Below are positions 46,802 through 55,757 of a DNA stretch of 64,000 nucleotides, in pieces. Location of the stretch: positions 1-64,000 of IMG/VR virus record IMGVR_UViG_3300037493_006316; one strand, written 5' to 3'. The number at the start of each line of letters is the position of its first letter. Position 1 is the stretch's first letter. The DNA is from a virus. Under the pieces are notes generated by a model, which was given only the letters and a program-made list of their open reading frames with translations, made no database searches and was not told where the DNA came from. A program made the position numbers and the translations under genes.

Positions 46802-48562
46802 TCACACCAGCAGGTTGAGGGTGGAGCCGATGAAGTCGACGGTCTTCGGCGGCGAGCCGGTCCAGGTCACGTTGTAGCCGGCGCCCGAGGCGTCCTCGGT
46901 CACCGTCAGCACCCGGCCGGTGCCGGCCCGCAGCCAGCCGCGGTCGGCGATCTGGCCGAGCTTGGCCACCATCACCGACCGGATGCTGTCCGGGTCCACG
47001 CCGTCGGCGCCCTGCTGCGCACCCAGCGCATCGAGCATGGCCGCGTCGACCGCGTCGGCGAGGTCCCGCTGCATCACGAGGCAGCTCGCGTTGGCCGCGG
47101 TGTCCCAGGCCTGCAGGTTGGTCTGGTAGGTGCTCAGGCCCTGCTGGATGACGTAGCGCTTCTCCCGGTCGTACCGCAGGCGGTTGGTGACCACGCCCGC
47201 GCGGGTGAGCGACGTCAGCTCACCGAGCCCGTCCTCATTCCAGGTGACCTCGCTCGGCTCGATGGGGTAGGCGTCGCCGGTCAGGTTGTGGGCGACACCG
47301 CCCGCGCACCGCGCGCCCCAGACGAAGGCGGCCCGGGTCAGGTGCGCGCCCAGGTAGCCCATGCCGTTGGCCACCAGACAGAAGTCCTGGCTGTTGAGCG
47401 CCCGCGCCCGGAAGACCGGGGACGTGGAGTCGCTGGCCGAGACCACGACGTCGCCCCAGCCGCAGCCCGCGGTGACGTTGACCGGCCGGCGCCGGCTGCG
47501 CATGGAGCGGGCCCAGGTCGCGAACGACGCGTGCGCCGTCGTCGAGCTCGTGGCGATGAAGAACGCCCGCATGAGGCGGCCCTCGGCGAGGGCAAAGTCG
47601 TCGTACATGCCCGCGTCGAGCAGGCTGATCAGGTCGGCGTAGTCGGTGGCGGTCGCGGCCGGGCTCTCGCCCGGGGTGACGGTACCCCACGTGCTGATCT
47701 GCTTGAGCGGGGTCGCGCTCGACAGGTAGGCCACCGGCGCGGCGCCCGTGTAGGTGCCGGTCTTGGTGCAGTCGATCAGCCTGGACGTGTAGCGCGCCCA
47801 GGTGAAGAACTGCGCCGTGGTCGTGATGCCGGTCGCGGTCTCGCTGGCGGTCGTGTCGTACACCACCGCGTAGGGGAAGTCGGCCAGGGTCAGCGTCACG
47901 GTCACGCTCGACGCGAGGTCGATCCAGTACCGCTTCTGCCCGTTGGCCAGCGTCTCCTCGCCGGAGCCCGACACGACGGCGGCCACGTTGTTCGTGTCGT
48001 TGTCGCCGAGCTCCATCGCGAGGCCGGGCACGGCCCAGCTGTTGTCGGCCACGTAGATCCGCGTGCCGGAGCTGAACGCCTCGGTCACCGCGGTGAAGCG
48101 CTTCAGCGGAATGACCTCAACCGCCCCGCCCGACGTCCACTTCAGCTTCATGAACGTCGGGGGCGCCCCGAACAGGCGCGGAAACACGTTCAGCTCGGCG
48201 ACCGGGCCCGTGCTCGGGCACACCACGTTGCCGCGCACCAGCGCCGAGGCGTTGATGAAGAACGACCCCTCATGTCCAGCCCGCGCGGCCCACTCGGCGG
48301 CCTGGACGGCCTCAGCGTCCCGCGCCTGGCCCATCACCGACGCGGCCGTGGTGTTGGTGCCGAAGAAGGTCCAGGGCGCAAAGCTCTCGTGAGCCTCCCG
48401 CTCGGCCTTGGCCGTGTACGGGATGCCCTGGGGCGCGCTGCCGACCAGGATCGGCGTGTGGAACTCGGGCAGCGGGGTCGGGGTCCCGCTCACCGCTCGC
48501 ACCAGGCTGTAGACGCCCGGAACGTAGACCTCAGCGCCATCCGGGGTAGTGAACAAGGGCAT
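46802..48562 (-). CDS. Contractile tail sheath protein
   Basis: The 586-aa length, an N-terminus with PGVYSLVRAVSGTPTPLP (PGVY with following variable domain) and a C-terminal part with YVIQQGLSTYQTNLQAWDTA, DLADAVDAAMLDALGAQ and RVLTVTEDASGAGYNVTWTG match phage sheath proteins. It shows that the virion is a myovirus. The ATG at 48560-48562 follows GAGGCCCCC. Confidence 0.85.
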   Translation of the reverse strand: MPLFTTPDGAEVYVPGVYSLVRAVSGTPTPLPEFHTPILVGSAPQGIPYTAKAEREAHESFAPWTFFGTNTTAASVMGQARDAEAVQAAEWAARAGHEGSFFINASALVRGNVVCPSTGPVAELNVFPRLFGAPPTFMKLKWTSGGAVEVIPLKRFTAVTEAFSSGTRIYVADNSWAVPGLAMELGDNDTNNVAAVVSGSGEETLANGQKRYWIDLASSVTVTLTLADFPYAVVYDTTASETATGITTTAQFFTWARYTSRLIDCTKTGTYTGAAPVAYLSSATPLKQISTWGTVTPGESPAATATDYADLISLLDAGMYDDFALAEGRLMRAFFIATSSTTAHASFATWARSMRSRRRPVNVTAGCGWGDVVVSASDSTSPVFRARALNSQDFCLVANGMGYLGAHLTRAAFVWGARCAGGVAHNLTGDAYPIEPSEVTWNEDGLGELTSLTRAGVVTNRLRYDREKRYVIQQGLSTYQTNLQAWDTAANASCLVMQRDLADAVDAAMLDALGAQQGADGVDPDSIRSVMVAKLGQIADRGWLRAGTGRVLTVTEDASGAGYNVTWTGSPPKTVDFIGSTLNLLV

Positions 48563-48571
48563 GGGGGCCTC

Positions 48572-49330
48572 TCAGTAGAAGGTGCCAGGGAGGACTTGGA
48601 ACCCGCCGGGCTTCGGGCCGATGCGGTCGGTGTAGGTCACAGCATAGCGCGCCGAGACCTTGAGCACCGGCACCGACGCTATTGCCGGCTGCATCTGCGG
48701 GGATGGGGCGATGCCGCCATGGGACATGTCGAGCGCCAGCAGGCCGAGCGTGTCGATCAGCCAGCCCTTGCGCTCAAACAGCACCCGGTGCGCCGCGGCG
48801 TGGAGCGCCTCGGCGAGCTCACCGCTCAGCGACCACACGGCGATCTCGACGCTTTCGGCGATGATGCCGGCCCGCACGCGGTGCTCGATCACCGGGGCCA
48901 GCCGCACGGACTCGTAGCCGTCCGGCGCGGGCCCGATGAACTCCTGCTCGGTGCCGTCGGGCATGACCGCCACCGCCGGCCGGAGCTGCTGCGTGCTCGA
49001 GTACAGGTGGTCGGCCGCGGTGGCCTCGTCGGGCTGCTCGCCGCCGGTCATGACGTTGATCGACAGCGCGGGCATCTGCGCGTCGCCAGCCGGGTAGGCC
49101 GACACGATGCGCAGGCGCTGGTCGGTGCTGAGCACGCACGCCTTCAGCTTGGTGCGCAGCTCGGCCGCACGCTCTGCGTAGTCCGGGGTGCGCAGGCGGG
49201 TCTGCTCGGTCAGCAGCTCGATCAGCGCGGCGTCGTCGTTCACCAGCTCGACAAGGCCGCGCCAGAGCACATCGCGGAGCGCGCGAGACAGGGTCCCGAG
49301 CGAGCGGGCGCCGTTGGGTCGAACGGTCAT
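48572..49330 (-). CDS. Tail completion/terminator-type protein, 252 aa
   Basis: It lies just before the sheath gene, where tail terminator or sheath-end proteins are encoded. The N-terminus is helical (LSRALRDVLWRGLVELVNDD); the middle has IEHRVRAGIIAESVEIAVWS. ATG 49328-49330 overlaps the upstream stop. Assigned by position; no direct motif. Confidence 0.5.
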   Translation of the reverse strand: MTVRPNGARSLGTLSRALRDVLWRGLVELVNDDAALIELLTEQTRLRTPDYAERAAELRTKLKACVLSTDQRLRIVSAYPAGDAQMPALSINVMTGGEQPDEATAADHLYSSTQQLRPAVAVMPDGTEQEFIGPAPDGYESVRLAPVIEHRVRAGIIAESVEIAVWSLSGELAEALHAAAHRVLFERKGWLIDTLGLLALDMSHGGIAPSPQMQPAIASVPVLKVSARYAVTYTDRIGPKPGGFQVLPGTFY

Positions 49331-50310
49331 CGCGAGCCCCCAGGGGCGGCCGAGGGGTCGATCACGGACATAACGGCCTGCGAGAACAGCTCGCCCAGCT
49401 CGGGTCCGCTGTCGATGGCGGCCGCCGTGCGCGCCGCGACGTAGTAGCCGGTCATCGCGGGGATGTTCCACCCGTCGCTGTCGGGCGTGAGGGTGCGGAT
49501 CGTCAGGTAGCGCGTGTGGCCCGGGCCGCCGGTCTTGATCATCCCCTCGAAGCGGCTGGTCTTCCACTCGGGGTTGACGAGGTCCTTGCCGCGGCGGCCG
49601 GCGGCGACCACGCGGGCGCCCCGGCGCTCTTGCACCAGCTGCCCGGTGTGCGGGTCCGGCGCGAATGACGTCGAGGTCTGGCCCCGCCGCATGCGCGTCT
49701 CGGTGCCGCCCTTGCCGAGGTCCTCGGTCCGGTAGGTGTCCCGCTGCAGGAATCGGCCCTGGCCGCCGCCGGCCGGCGCCGGCGCGCGCACGGGGCCGCG
49801 GTTGTTGGCCACCCGCCAGACCTGCCGCTTGGCCTGCTCGTACACCGCCTGCGGCATCTGCGCCTTGGAGGCAGACTTGGTCATGCCGCCACCGGGCTGA
49901 CCTGGCACGGTGTGGCGGAAGGGGATGTGCAGGTAGGGCCGGCCCGACTCGCCGATCTTGATGCTGCCCCCGGTGTTACCCCAGTCGATCTTGTCGGCCA
50001 GCCGGAACGCGCCGTGGCCCTCTTCGACGATGGAGGCATGGGGTGCGGTGTTGGTGACCATCAGCTCCACACCCACGCCCACGCCGCCGTCGGGCATGCG
50101 GGTGACCTCGACGCGGCCCTCGTCGGTGATGCCGTTGCGGTACTCGCCGGTGTCGAACGCGCCGAGCTCGATGGCAGCCAGGCCCCACACCTGCTTGACG
50201 TACTCGCCCGCCAACAGCGCGCCCCGCTCGAGCGCGGCCGAGAGCCGGCCAGCGTCGAGGTCCATGTCCAGGGGCGCGCCCTCGATCCGCACGTCGCTCA
50301 GCAGAGGCAT
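49327..50310 (-). CDS. Head-tail connector/neck-type structural protein, 327 aa
   Basis: It contains GAFRLADKIDWGNTGGSIKI, then PYLHIPFRHTVPGQ, found in phage minor structural proteins of the gp10/neck type. The N-terminal helix (LEVGALLAGEYVKQVWGLAA-like) precedes a GxFDTGEYRNGI segment typical of these proteins. The second half is basic and Gly-rich. Lies between the zinc-finger connector and the terminator gene. Confidence 0.5.
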   Translation of the reverse strand: MPLLSDVRIEGAPLDMDLDAGRLSAALERGALLAGEYVKQVWGLAAIELGAFDTGEYRNGITDEGRVEVTRMPDGGVGVGVELMVTNTAPHASIVEEGHGAFRLADKIDWGNTGGSIKIGESGRPYLHIPFRHTVPGQPGGGMTKSASKAQMPQAVYEQAKRQVWRVANNRGPVRAPAPAGGGQGRFLQRDTYRTEDLGKGGTETRMRRGQTSTSFAPDPHTGQLVQERRGARVVAAGRRGKDLVNPEWKTSRFEGMIKTGGPGHTRYLTIRTLTPDSDGWNIPAMTGYYVAARTAAAIDSGPELGELFSQAVMSVIDPSAAPGGSR

Positions 50311-51119
50311 CAGCGCAGACCCTCCTCGCCCCAGCGGTCCAGGCGGTGTAGTTGCGCGTGGTAGGGCATCGACGCTCCGGCCTCCATCCGCGCCCGGGGC
50401 GCGCTCTCGGCGACCATGTAGACCGCCTGCGCGCGGTAGCGCAGGGACACGGCGCGGCCACGCTCGGGGCCCTGGCCCGGCCTCCAGACGATGTAGGTCT
50501 GGCGGTCGACCCGCTCAAGCGTGAAGTGCACGCCCTGCCGCAGCTCAATGGCGCCGGTCGGCCCGCGCACCGCGCAAAACTCGACCGCCAGGACGTTCGG
50601 GTAGAGCAGGCGGTCGCGCTCGGGCTCAACCGCCCGCGGGGGCGGCTCGGGGCCCCAGTCCATCTCGGACCGGTCAGCGAGATCGGGCATGCCGCCGCGG
50701 TAGAGCAACTGCGCGACCACGTGCTCCTCACCCTCTGGCCAGAGCTGATCGCCGCGCCCAGGGATGAGCGGCACGTCCTCGCTGATGGACGACTGGAAGG
50801 TGGCCGACAGGTGGCCCGTGGTCATCTGCCCAACCGACAGAGCGCGCGTGCTGGCGTCCCGGGACGTCAGCAGCACGGTCGTGTGCACGTCGAGGCTCGA
50901 CGGGTACAGCAGGCCCGTGCCGAAGCAGTCGGGGCAGTCGACGGCGGCCTGCTCGCTCGCCGCGCGGCGGCAGGGGCAGACCATCGCCCGACGCAGGCGC
51001 CCGCAGGTGCCGTGCTGGGCGATGAAGCTGTCGAACTCTTCTGGATCGAAGTGCACCGGCGTGAAGCTGGTCGCCTTCGCGAACAGCTCGTCAACGCTCG
51101 GCAGCCCGCGCTGGCTCAT
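50310..51119 (-). CDS. Head-tail joining protein with zinc-binding cysteines, 269 aa
   Basis: Residues ~38-70 contain CGRLRRAMVCPCRRAASEQA, then CPDCFGTGLLYP, a CxxCxGxG-type half of a DnaJ-like zinc site. The rest is strand-rich (VHFTLERVDRQTYIVWRPGQ). Structural proteins with this CPDCFGTG element occur in head completion modules. ATG 51117-51119 overlaps the upstream stop. Confidence 0.5.
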   Translation of the reverse strand: MSQRGLPSVDELFAKATSFTPVHFDPEEFDSFIAQHGTCGRLRRAMVCPCRRAASEQAAVDCPDCFGTGLLYPSSLDVHTTVLLTSRDASTRALSVGQMTTGHLSATFQSSISEDVPLIPGRGDQLWPEGEEHVVAQLLYRGGMPDLADRSEMDWGPEPPPRAVEPERDRLLYPNVLAVEFCAVRGPTGAIELRQGVHFTLERVDRQTYIVWRPGQGPERGRAVSLRYRAQAVYMVAESAPRARMEAGASMPYHAQLHRLDRWGEEGLR

Positions 51120-52075
51120 CGCAGGCTCCGCGTGCTCATCGCGATCACGCGCATGGGGTTCTTGTAGGCCCGCAGCGCCTTCCAGTCGATAGAGTCGGCG
51201 GCCTCTTTGTAGACGGCCTCCAGCGCGCTGTTGAGGCCGTACATGGCGCTTGCGGTGGTCGAGAACGACTTGCTCAGCCCGTCCACCGACAGCGAGGCTG
51301 ACGCGATGCCGCCACCCGACGCCGTGCCGGCAAGGCTCAGCAGGCGCACGCCGGCCGTGAGCCCGATCCAGTCGGCGATGGCGAGCTCAATGCGCCCGGG
51401 CATGTCCTTGCCGTCGTACTTGGCCCAGGGCCCGCAGGTGAAGTCGCAGCGCCAGAACCCCGGGATGGGTCGGTTCTGCGCCAGAACGGCCGGGCCGACG
51501 GCGCCGAACGCCACCGACAGGCTGCGCAGCTCGGTCGGTGTGACCGACACCTCGCCGCGCTGGCCGTCGACGATGTCGATGTGCACCCCGGTCGTCTCGG
51601 GGGTCCAGTCGAGCACCACGTTGCCCCACGCGACCCCGCGGATGCGCTCCACGCTGAGCAGCGAGGGCGGCAGGTCCAGGCGGATGAAGTCGCGGGACGT
51701 CGCGGGGTTGAAGGCGATGGGCTCGCTGCGCAGGTCATAGTCCCGCTGCAGGACGAAGCCGTCCTCGGTCGGCATGCCCTTGTAGCGGCGGATGGCCATG
51801 CTGATGCCGAGCTTGATCTCGGCGTCGGACAGCGCCGACCGCAGGTGCCACGCGATCACGTCGAGGGGGATGCCCTCGACGAGTCGCTTGAGGTCCTCGA
51901 GGTCGCGCTCGGTGCCGCCGCACCGGCGGATGGCCGCTTTGAGGTCCACGGAGCCGCCGAGAGCGACGCCCCACGCGTACCGCTTTCGCCAGAGGGCCGG
52001 ATCGATGGCCTCGGCGACCGAGCAGGTGGTGCCCAGGCAGCGATAGGACGGGGGGTCGTCGGTCCCGATGGTCAC
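51116..52075 (-). CDS. Structural protein near head-tail junction, 319 aa
   Basis: GTG start at 52073-52075. The N-terminus is helical (ALSDAEIKLGISMAIRRYKG is a pattern seen in head-tail connector proteins). The middle has strands (VHIDIVDGQRGEVSVTPTEL) and the C-terminus includes NSALEAVYKEAADSIDWKAL. Function by position: head completion or neck. Confidence 0.5.
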   Translation of the reverse strand: MTIGTDDPPSYRCLGTTCSVAEAIDPALWRKRYAWGVALGGSVDLKAAIRRCGGTERDLEDLKRLVEGIPLDVIAWHLRSALSDAEIKLGISMAIRRYKGMPTEDGFVLQRDYDLRSEPIAFNPATSRDFIRLDLPPSLLSVERIRGVAWGNVVLDWTPETTGVHIDIVDGQRGEVSVTPTELRSLSVAFGAVGPAVLAQNRPIPGFWRCDFTCGPWAKYDGKDMPGRIELAIADWIGLTAGVRLLSLAGTASGGGIASASLSVDGLSKSFSTTASAMYGLNSALEAVYKEAADSIDWKALRAYKNPMRVIAMSTRSLR

Positions 52076-52082
52076 AGTGTCC

Positions 52083-52574
52083 TCAGAGCCGGCGGAGGTA
52101 GACGGTGGTCCGCTGCGTGTTCAGCGCGCCGCCGCTGCCGCTGGTGCCGCTGATGCGCAGGCGGTCGCCGGCGGCCAGCGTGTGCTTGGTGTCGTCGATG
52201 GCCGCGTCGACCTCGGTGCCGACCGCGGTCTTCACGTCGGTCGCCGCCGTCTGGATGGTAGCGAAGGTGGTCGGGGTGGCCAGCGCGGCCTTGTGCAGCG
52301 CCATGGTGCCGGTGGCGCCGGCAGCGGTCATTGCAGAGTGGTGGACCTTCACCACCTCACAGGCGAACGGCACCAGGTACGAGGGCCCGGTGGTCGTGGT
52401 GCCAGCCGAGGCGTCGGCGCCGTGCAGCTCGAGCGGGATGATGCCGGCCTGCTCGTCGAACCGGTTCAGGTCGATGCCGATGGTGTTGAGCGCGGCGCGC
52501 GCCAGGGCGGCCATCGCCGAGGTGAAGCGGAGGGTGACGTTGCTGAAGAAGACCGGGGGCACAACGGCGGCCAT
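52083..52574 (-). CDS. Head decoration or fibre-like protein, 163 aa
   Basis: A Thr/Ala/Gly-rich strand protein (MAAVVPPVFFSNVTLRFTSA; CEVVKVHHSAMTAAGATGTM; AAGDRLRISGTSGSGGALNT). Placed shortly after the capsid gene, it suits a capsid decoration or tail-fibre-like small protein. No specific family. Confidence 0.45.
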   Translation of the reverse strand: MAAVVPPVFFSNVTLRFTSAMAALARAALNTIGIDLNRFDEQAGIIPLELHGADASAGTTTTGPSYLVPFACEVVKVHHSAMTAAGATGTMALHKAALATPTTFATIQTAATDVKTAVGTEVDAAIDDTKHTLAAGDRLRISGTSGSGGALNTQRTTVYLRRL

Positions 52575-52582
52575 GATGGACC

Positions 52583-53407
52583 TCAGGGGTATAGGTTGTC
52601 GAACAGGGACTTCAGCTGCAGCTTGGCGGTCTCGTCATCGTCCGACAGCGGCGGCAGCTTGTTGCGCTGCAGGGCGGCCTGCACCTTCGCCAGCGACGGG
52701 CGGGGGCCTCGGCCGCTCCACAGGTTCTTGAGGGTGTTGACGGCCTCCTCAGTGGCCTCGTAGCGCATGGCCTCAGGCAGGGTGATGGCCCCGCGCTTGA
52801 CCGGCGCCGGCGCGGCCTCCTCGGCGGCCGCCACGATGGCAGCGACCTCCTCGATCACCACGACCGGGTCGGCCGCGGCGGCGGGCTGCACCTTCGGCTG
52901 CACGGCGGGCTGCTTGAAGTTGGGCGGGGGCGCCCAACCCGGCACCTGCCAGGGCCACAGGGTGGCGACCACACCGCCCCAGCCCTCGGGCGCCGGGGCC
53001 ATGACCATCTGGCCAAGGTTCAGGCCCGTGGTCGCGCTCACCCCGCCTGCGGGCCCGGGATCGCCGTGGGCGCCCGTGCCGACAAGGTCCTCGGCGAACC
53101 AGCCGTTGGCCAGCGCGAGGTCTGCAGGCGTGGTCGACACGACAGGCCGGGCCGCGGCCGGGCGCGACACCGGGGCATCGACGGCCAGCGGCTTGCGGTC
53201 GAACATCTTGTCGTCGACGAGGCGGTACGACGGATGCCCGGCCGCGCGCTGCTTGACCTCGGCCTCGGCGCCGGCCGGGACCTCCGCGACGAGGCGAGCC
53301 ATGCCGCGGCGGTCCAGGAGGAGGGCGAACTCGAGCGCAACCGAGCCCAGCGACGTGCGAAACTCGGTGGACCGGACGCCCGGGGGTTGGATGCGCTCGA
53401 CGAACAT
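52583..53407 (-). CDS. Structural protein with Ala/Pro linker, 274 aa
   Basis: The ATG overlaps the capsid stop. An N-terminal domain (VRSTEFRTSLGSVALEFALL, PSYRLVDDKMFDRKP) is joined by an Ala/Pro-rich linker (QPKVQPAAAADPVVVIEEVA) to a C-terminal helical segment ending LQLKSLFDNLYP. Position right after the major capsid gene suggests a head-associated role, otherwise unknown. Confidence 0.5.
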   Translation of the reverse strand: MFVERIQPPGVRSTEFRTSLGSVALEFALLLDRRGMARLVAEVPAGAEAEVKQRAAGHPSYRLVDDKMFDRKPLAVDAPVSRPAAARPVVSTTPADLALANGWFAEDLVGTGAHGDPGPAGGVSATTGLNLGQMVMAPAPEGWGGVVATLWPWQVPGWAPPPNFKQPAVQPKVQPAAAADPVVVIEEVAAIVAAAEEAAPAPVKRGAITLPEAMRYEATEEAVNTLKNLWSGRGPRPSLAKVQAALQRNKLPPLSDDDETAKLQLKSLFDNLYP

Positions 53408-54939
53408 CAGTAGCTCCGACGGCCAACGTTGGTGAACACGTAGTTCTTGCGCGGGTCGCGCACCTCGACGCCGTAGACCGACGCGAGGAGCTGCCGGCTG
53501 ACCACGAAGCCGAGCTTGGCCAGGTCCATGGTCATGAGCTGCGGGCCCAGGTGGGCCAGCGCGACCGTGTTCATGGGGGCGTCAGCCATCTGCGCGAAGG
53601 CGGCGCGGCGCTGCCAGGCGGCGTCGTAGGCCTCGGCCGAGGGGTTGGCCAGGGCGTTGACGGCCGGGCTGACGATCCGCAGGGCGAACGCGGTGGACAG
53701 GCCGGGGCGCACGTAGTTGAGGTCGTCGAAGGTCACCGACGCGGCGCTCGGCACGCGGACCTCGCCGATCAGCTGCGCGGCGGTCGTGGCGCCATCGCCG
53801 CTCGCCGGGGCGCTGCCGCGGTAGATGCGGAAGCTCTCCACGTTGGAAGCGCCGGGGGTGATGGTCAGGCGCGCGCGCTCGCCCACCGCCACGGCCTGGT
53901 GACCCGACGAGGGCACGCGGACGCCGGCGCCCTCGCGCTCGCCGACGACGGGGGTGACGACCCAGTAGAAGTCGCCGGCGCCGCCCGGGTTGCTGTCGAA
54001 GCGCGAGTTCGAGTCGCTCGAGGCAGCCACGCTCGCGATGGGGACGGTGATGGGCGCGCCGTCCTCGAGCTCGTCGGTGTAGAAGGGCTGCGCGAACGAC
54101 GGGTCCAGGGTGTTGTCGGTGAGGAACGCCACCCGGTTGCCGTTGGTCTGGACGCCCGCGACCATCTGGCCCATGAACATGGGCGACAGGCCGGCGGGGA
54201 TCTCGAGGCGGGCCGCGCCGTCCAGCGAGCTCTCGAAGTCCGCGCGGGTGAGCGCGTCCATGAAGATGCTGTTGATGCTGCCGAACGCGCGGATACCGCC
54301 CGCGACGACGTTGCGGATGTTGATCAGCGACAGGGGCAGGCCCCGCATGTCGATGATGTGCGACTGGCCGTCGACACCGGTGCCGGAGGTGCCGTCGGTG
54401 CCCTCGCGGATCTGCTGCTGCAGGCCAGCCACGCGCAAGCCCGCGGTCAGGCTGCGGGTCTTGCTGTCGTCGCTGAAGTAGATGTTGCGGGCCTTCTTCC
54501 GCAGCATCAGGTTGAGGGTCGCCGCCAGTTGGAAGGCCGCCGGGGAGCCGCTCCCCATGACGCTGACCATCTTCTGCAGCTCGGCGAGCTGCGTGGTGCT
54601 GCTCTCCTCGCCCTGCAGCTTGAGGTTCACCGTCTTCTTGTCGGTCGACGGGGTGTTGCGGTTGGCCGACCCGGTCTCGCTGAAGAAGCCGTTGCCCTTG
54701 GCGTTGCCGTAGCTGAGCACCCGCGCGTACTCGTGGACGACCTTGGTCGCCTGGACGCTCGGGATGCACTTCAGCAGGGTGAGCTCGTTGGGGCTGTTCT
54801 GGTCCCACTGGGTGTTGAACGCGACCTCCTCAAGGCTCTGGGGGACGACGCTGCTGATGCCGTCCGACGTGGTGGCCTTGGCGAGGGCGGTCCAGTCCTG
54901 GGTCTCGAGCTGGGCGAGGATCTGTGCGGCGGTGATCAT
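53407..54939 (-). CDS. Major capsid protein
   Basis: A 510-aa protein following scaffold and protease genes. The N-terminal part (ECIPSVQATKVVHEYARVLS-like; the exact text has KCIPSVQATKVVHEYARV) and GLSPMFMGQMVAGVQTNGNR are typical of HK97-fold phage capsids. Residues ~300-400 (FYWVVTPVVGEREGAG, LTITPGASNVESFRIYRGSA) look like an inserted fibronectin-III/Ig domain that would project from the shell. The C-terminus is strand-rich with HLGPQLMTMDLAKLGFVVSR. ATG 54937-54939 after GAGGCCCATC. Confidence 0.75.
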   Translation of the reverse strand: MITAAQILAQLETQDWTALAKATTSDGISSVVPQSLEEVAFNTQWDQNSPNELTLLKCIPSVQATKVVHEYARVLSYGNAKGNGFFSETGSANRNTPSTDKKTVNLKLQGEESSTTQLAELQKMVSVMGSGSPAAFQLAATLNLMLRKKARNIYFSDDSKTRSLTAGLRVAGLQQQIREGTDGTSGTGVDGQSHIIDMRGLPLSLINIRNVVAGGIRAFGSINSIFMDALTRADFESSLDGAARLEIPAGLSPMFMGQMVAGVQTNGNRVAFLTDNTLDPSFAQPFYTDELEDGAPITVPIASVAASSDSNSRFDSNPGGAGDFYWVVTPVVGEREGAGVRVPSSGHQAVAVGERARLTITPGASNVESFRIYRGSAPASGDGATTAAQLIGEVRVPSAASVTFDDLNYVRPGLSTAFALRIVSPAVNALANPSAEAYDAAWQRRAAFAQMADAPMNTVALAHLGPQLMTMDLAKLGFVVSRQLLASVYGVEVRDPRKNYVFTNVGRRSY

Positions 54940-54950
54940 GATGGGCCTCC

Positions 54951-55757
54951 TCAGGCCTTGAGGGACTTGTTGAGGGCCTCGCGGATCGCCGCGTCCGTCG
55001 CGGCGTCAGCGGAGAAGACCCCGTTGAACTTGAACTTGACGGCTGCGTCGGGCGACAACACGCCCTGCTCGACACCCTTGCGCAGGTCTTCGTCGCTGAA
55101 GGCAGCGGGCGCAGACTTGCCCTCGGTGCCCATGCGGGCCGCGGCCGCCGCGGGGGACGACTGCAGCGAGGTGCCGGCCGGGACGCCGGCGGGGCGCGTG
55201 GTCATCGACTTGACCAGCGGATCGACGATGCTCTCGCCGAGCTTGGCCAGCGCGAGGTGGCCCGCGCCGACCAGGGTCTGCAGCGCTGCGTTCTCGGCGC
55301 GCACAACCTGAAGCTCGGCACGAATGACGGCGATGTCGGCCGCGTTGGTGGCAGAGGCGTCGGTGACGCTCTTGGCGAGAGCTTGCAGGCTGGCCGTGAG
55401 GTTGGCCACAAGCTCGGTGGCGTCGACATAGGCCTGGCCGTCGGCGCCCTTCTCGAGGTCATCGTAGCCGGCCTCGCTGCCGGGTTTCTCCATGTCCTCG
55501 TCGGACTTGGCGTCGCCCTCCTCCTTCTCGACGTCAGGCATCTCCTTGCCCTCGTCGCCCTTGTCGTCGGACTTGGCCTTGTCGTCGGCGTCGTCGCTGT
55601 CCTTGTTCTTGGCCATGTCCTCGGTCTTGTCCTCGGCCTTGCCGAGTTTCAGCAGGCCGAGCATGTCGCCCAGGCCCTGCTTGAGGCCGGCGCCAAGCTC
55701 GCGGCCGATGAGGGCGAGGCCGGAGCGCTCAAGCTCCGTGGGGGTGATGTCAGGCAT
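54951..55757 (-). CDS. Scaffold protein
   Basis: A 268-aa, very acidic/basic-alternating region (KNKDSDDADDKAKSDDKGDE, ~residues 50-75) and a helical C-terminal half (DIAVIRAELQVVRAENAALQ) are classic for phage scaffolds. It sits between protease and capsid genes. ATG 55755-55757; the first codons overlap the protease end. Confidence 0.7.
   Translation of the reverse strand: MPDITPTELERSGLALIGRELGAGLKQGLGDMLGLLKLGKAEDKTEDMAKNKDSDDADDKAKSDDKGDEGKEMPDVEKEEGDAKSDEDMEKPGSEAGYDDLEKGADGQAYVDATELVANLTASLQALAKSVTDASATNAADIAVIRAELQVVRAENAALQTLVGAGHLALAKLGESIVDPLVKSMTTRPAGVPAGTSLQSSPAAAAARMGTEGKSAPAAFSDEDLRKGVEQGVLSPDAAVKFKFNGVFSADAATDAAIREALNKSLKA

Noticed and set aside
46799-49444. Very long open frame (881 codons) on the plus strand opposite the sheath gene
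   Set aside because: It is a mirror of GC-rich codon usage on the coding strand. No ribosome binding site, Arg/Gly/His-rich composition, and it lies antisense to well-recognised tube, sheath and terminator genes.
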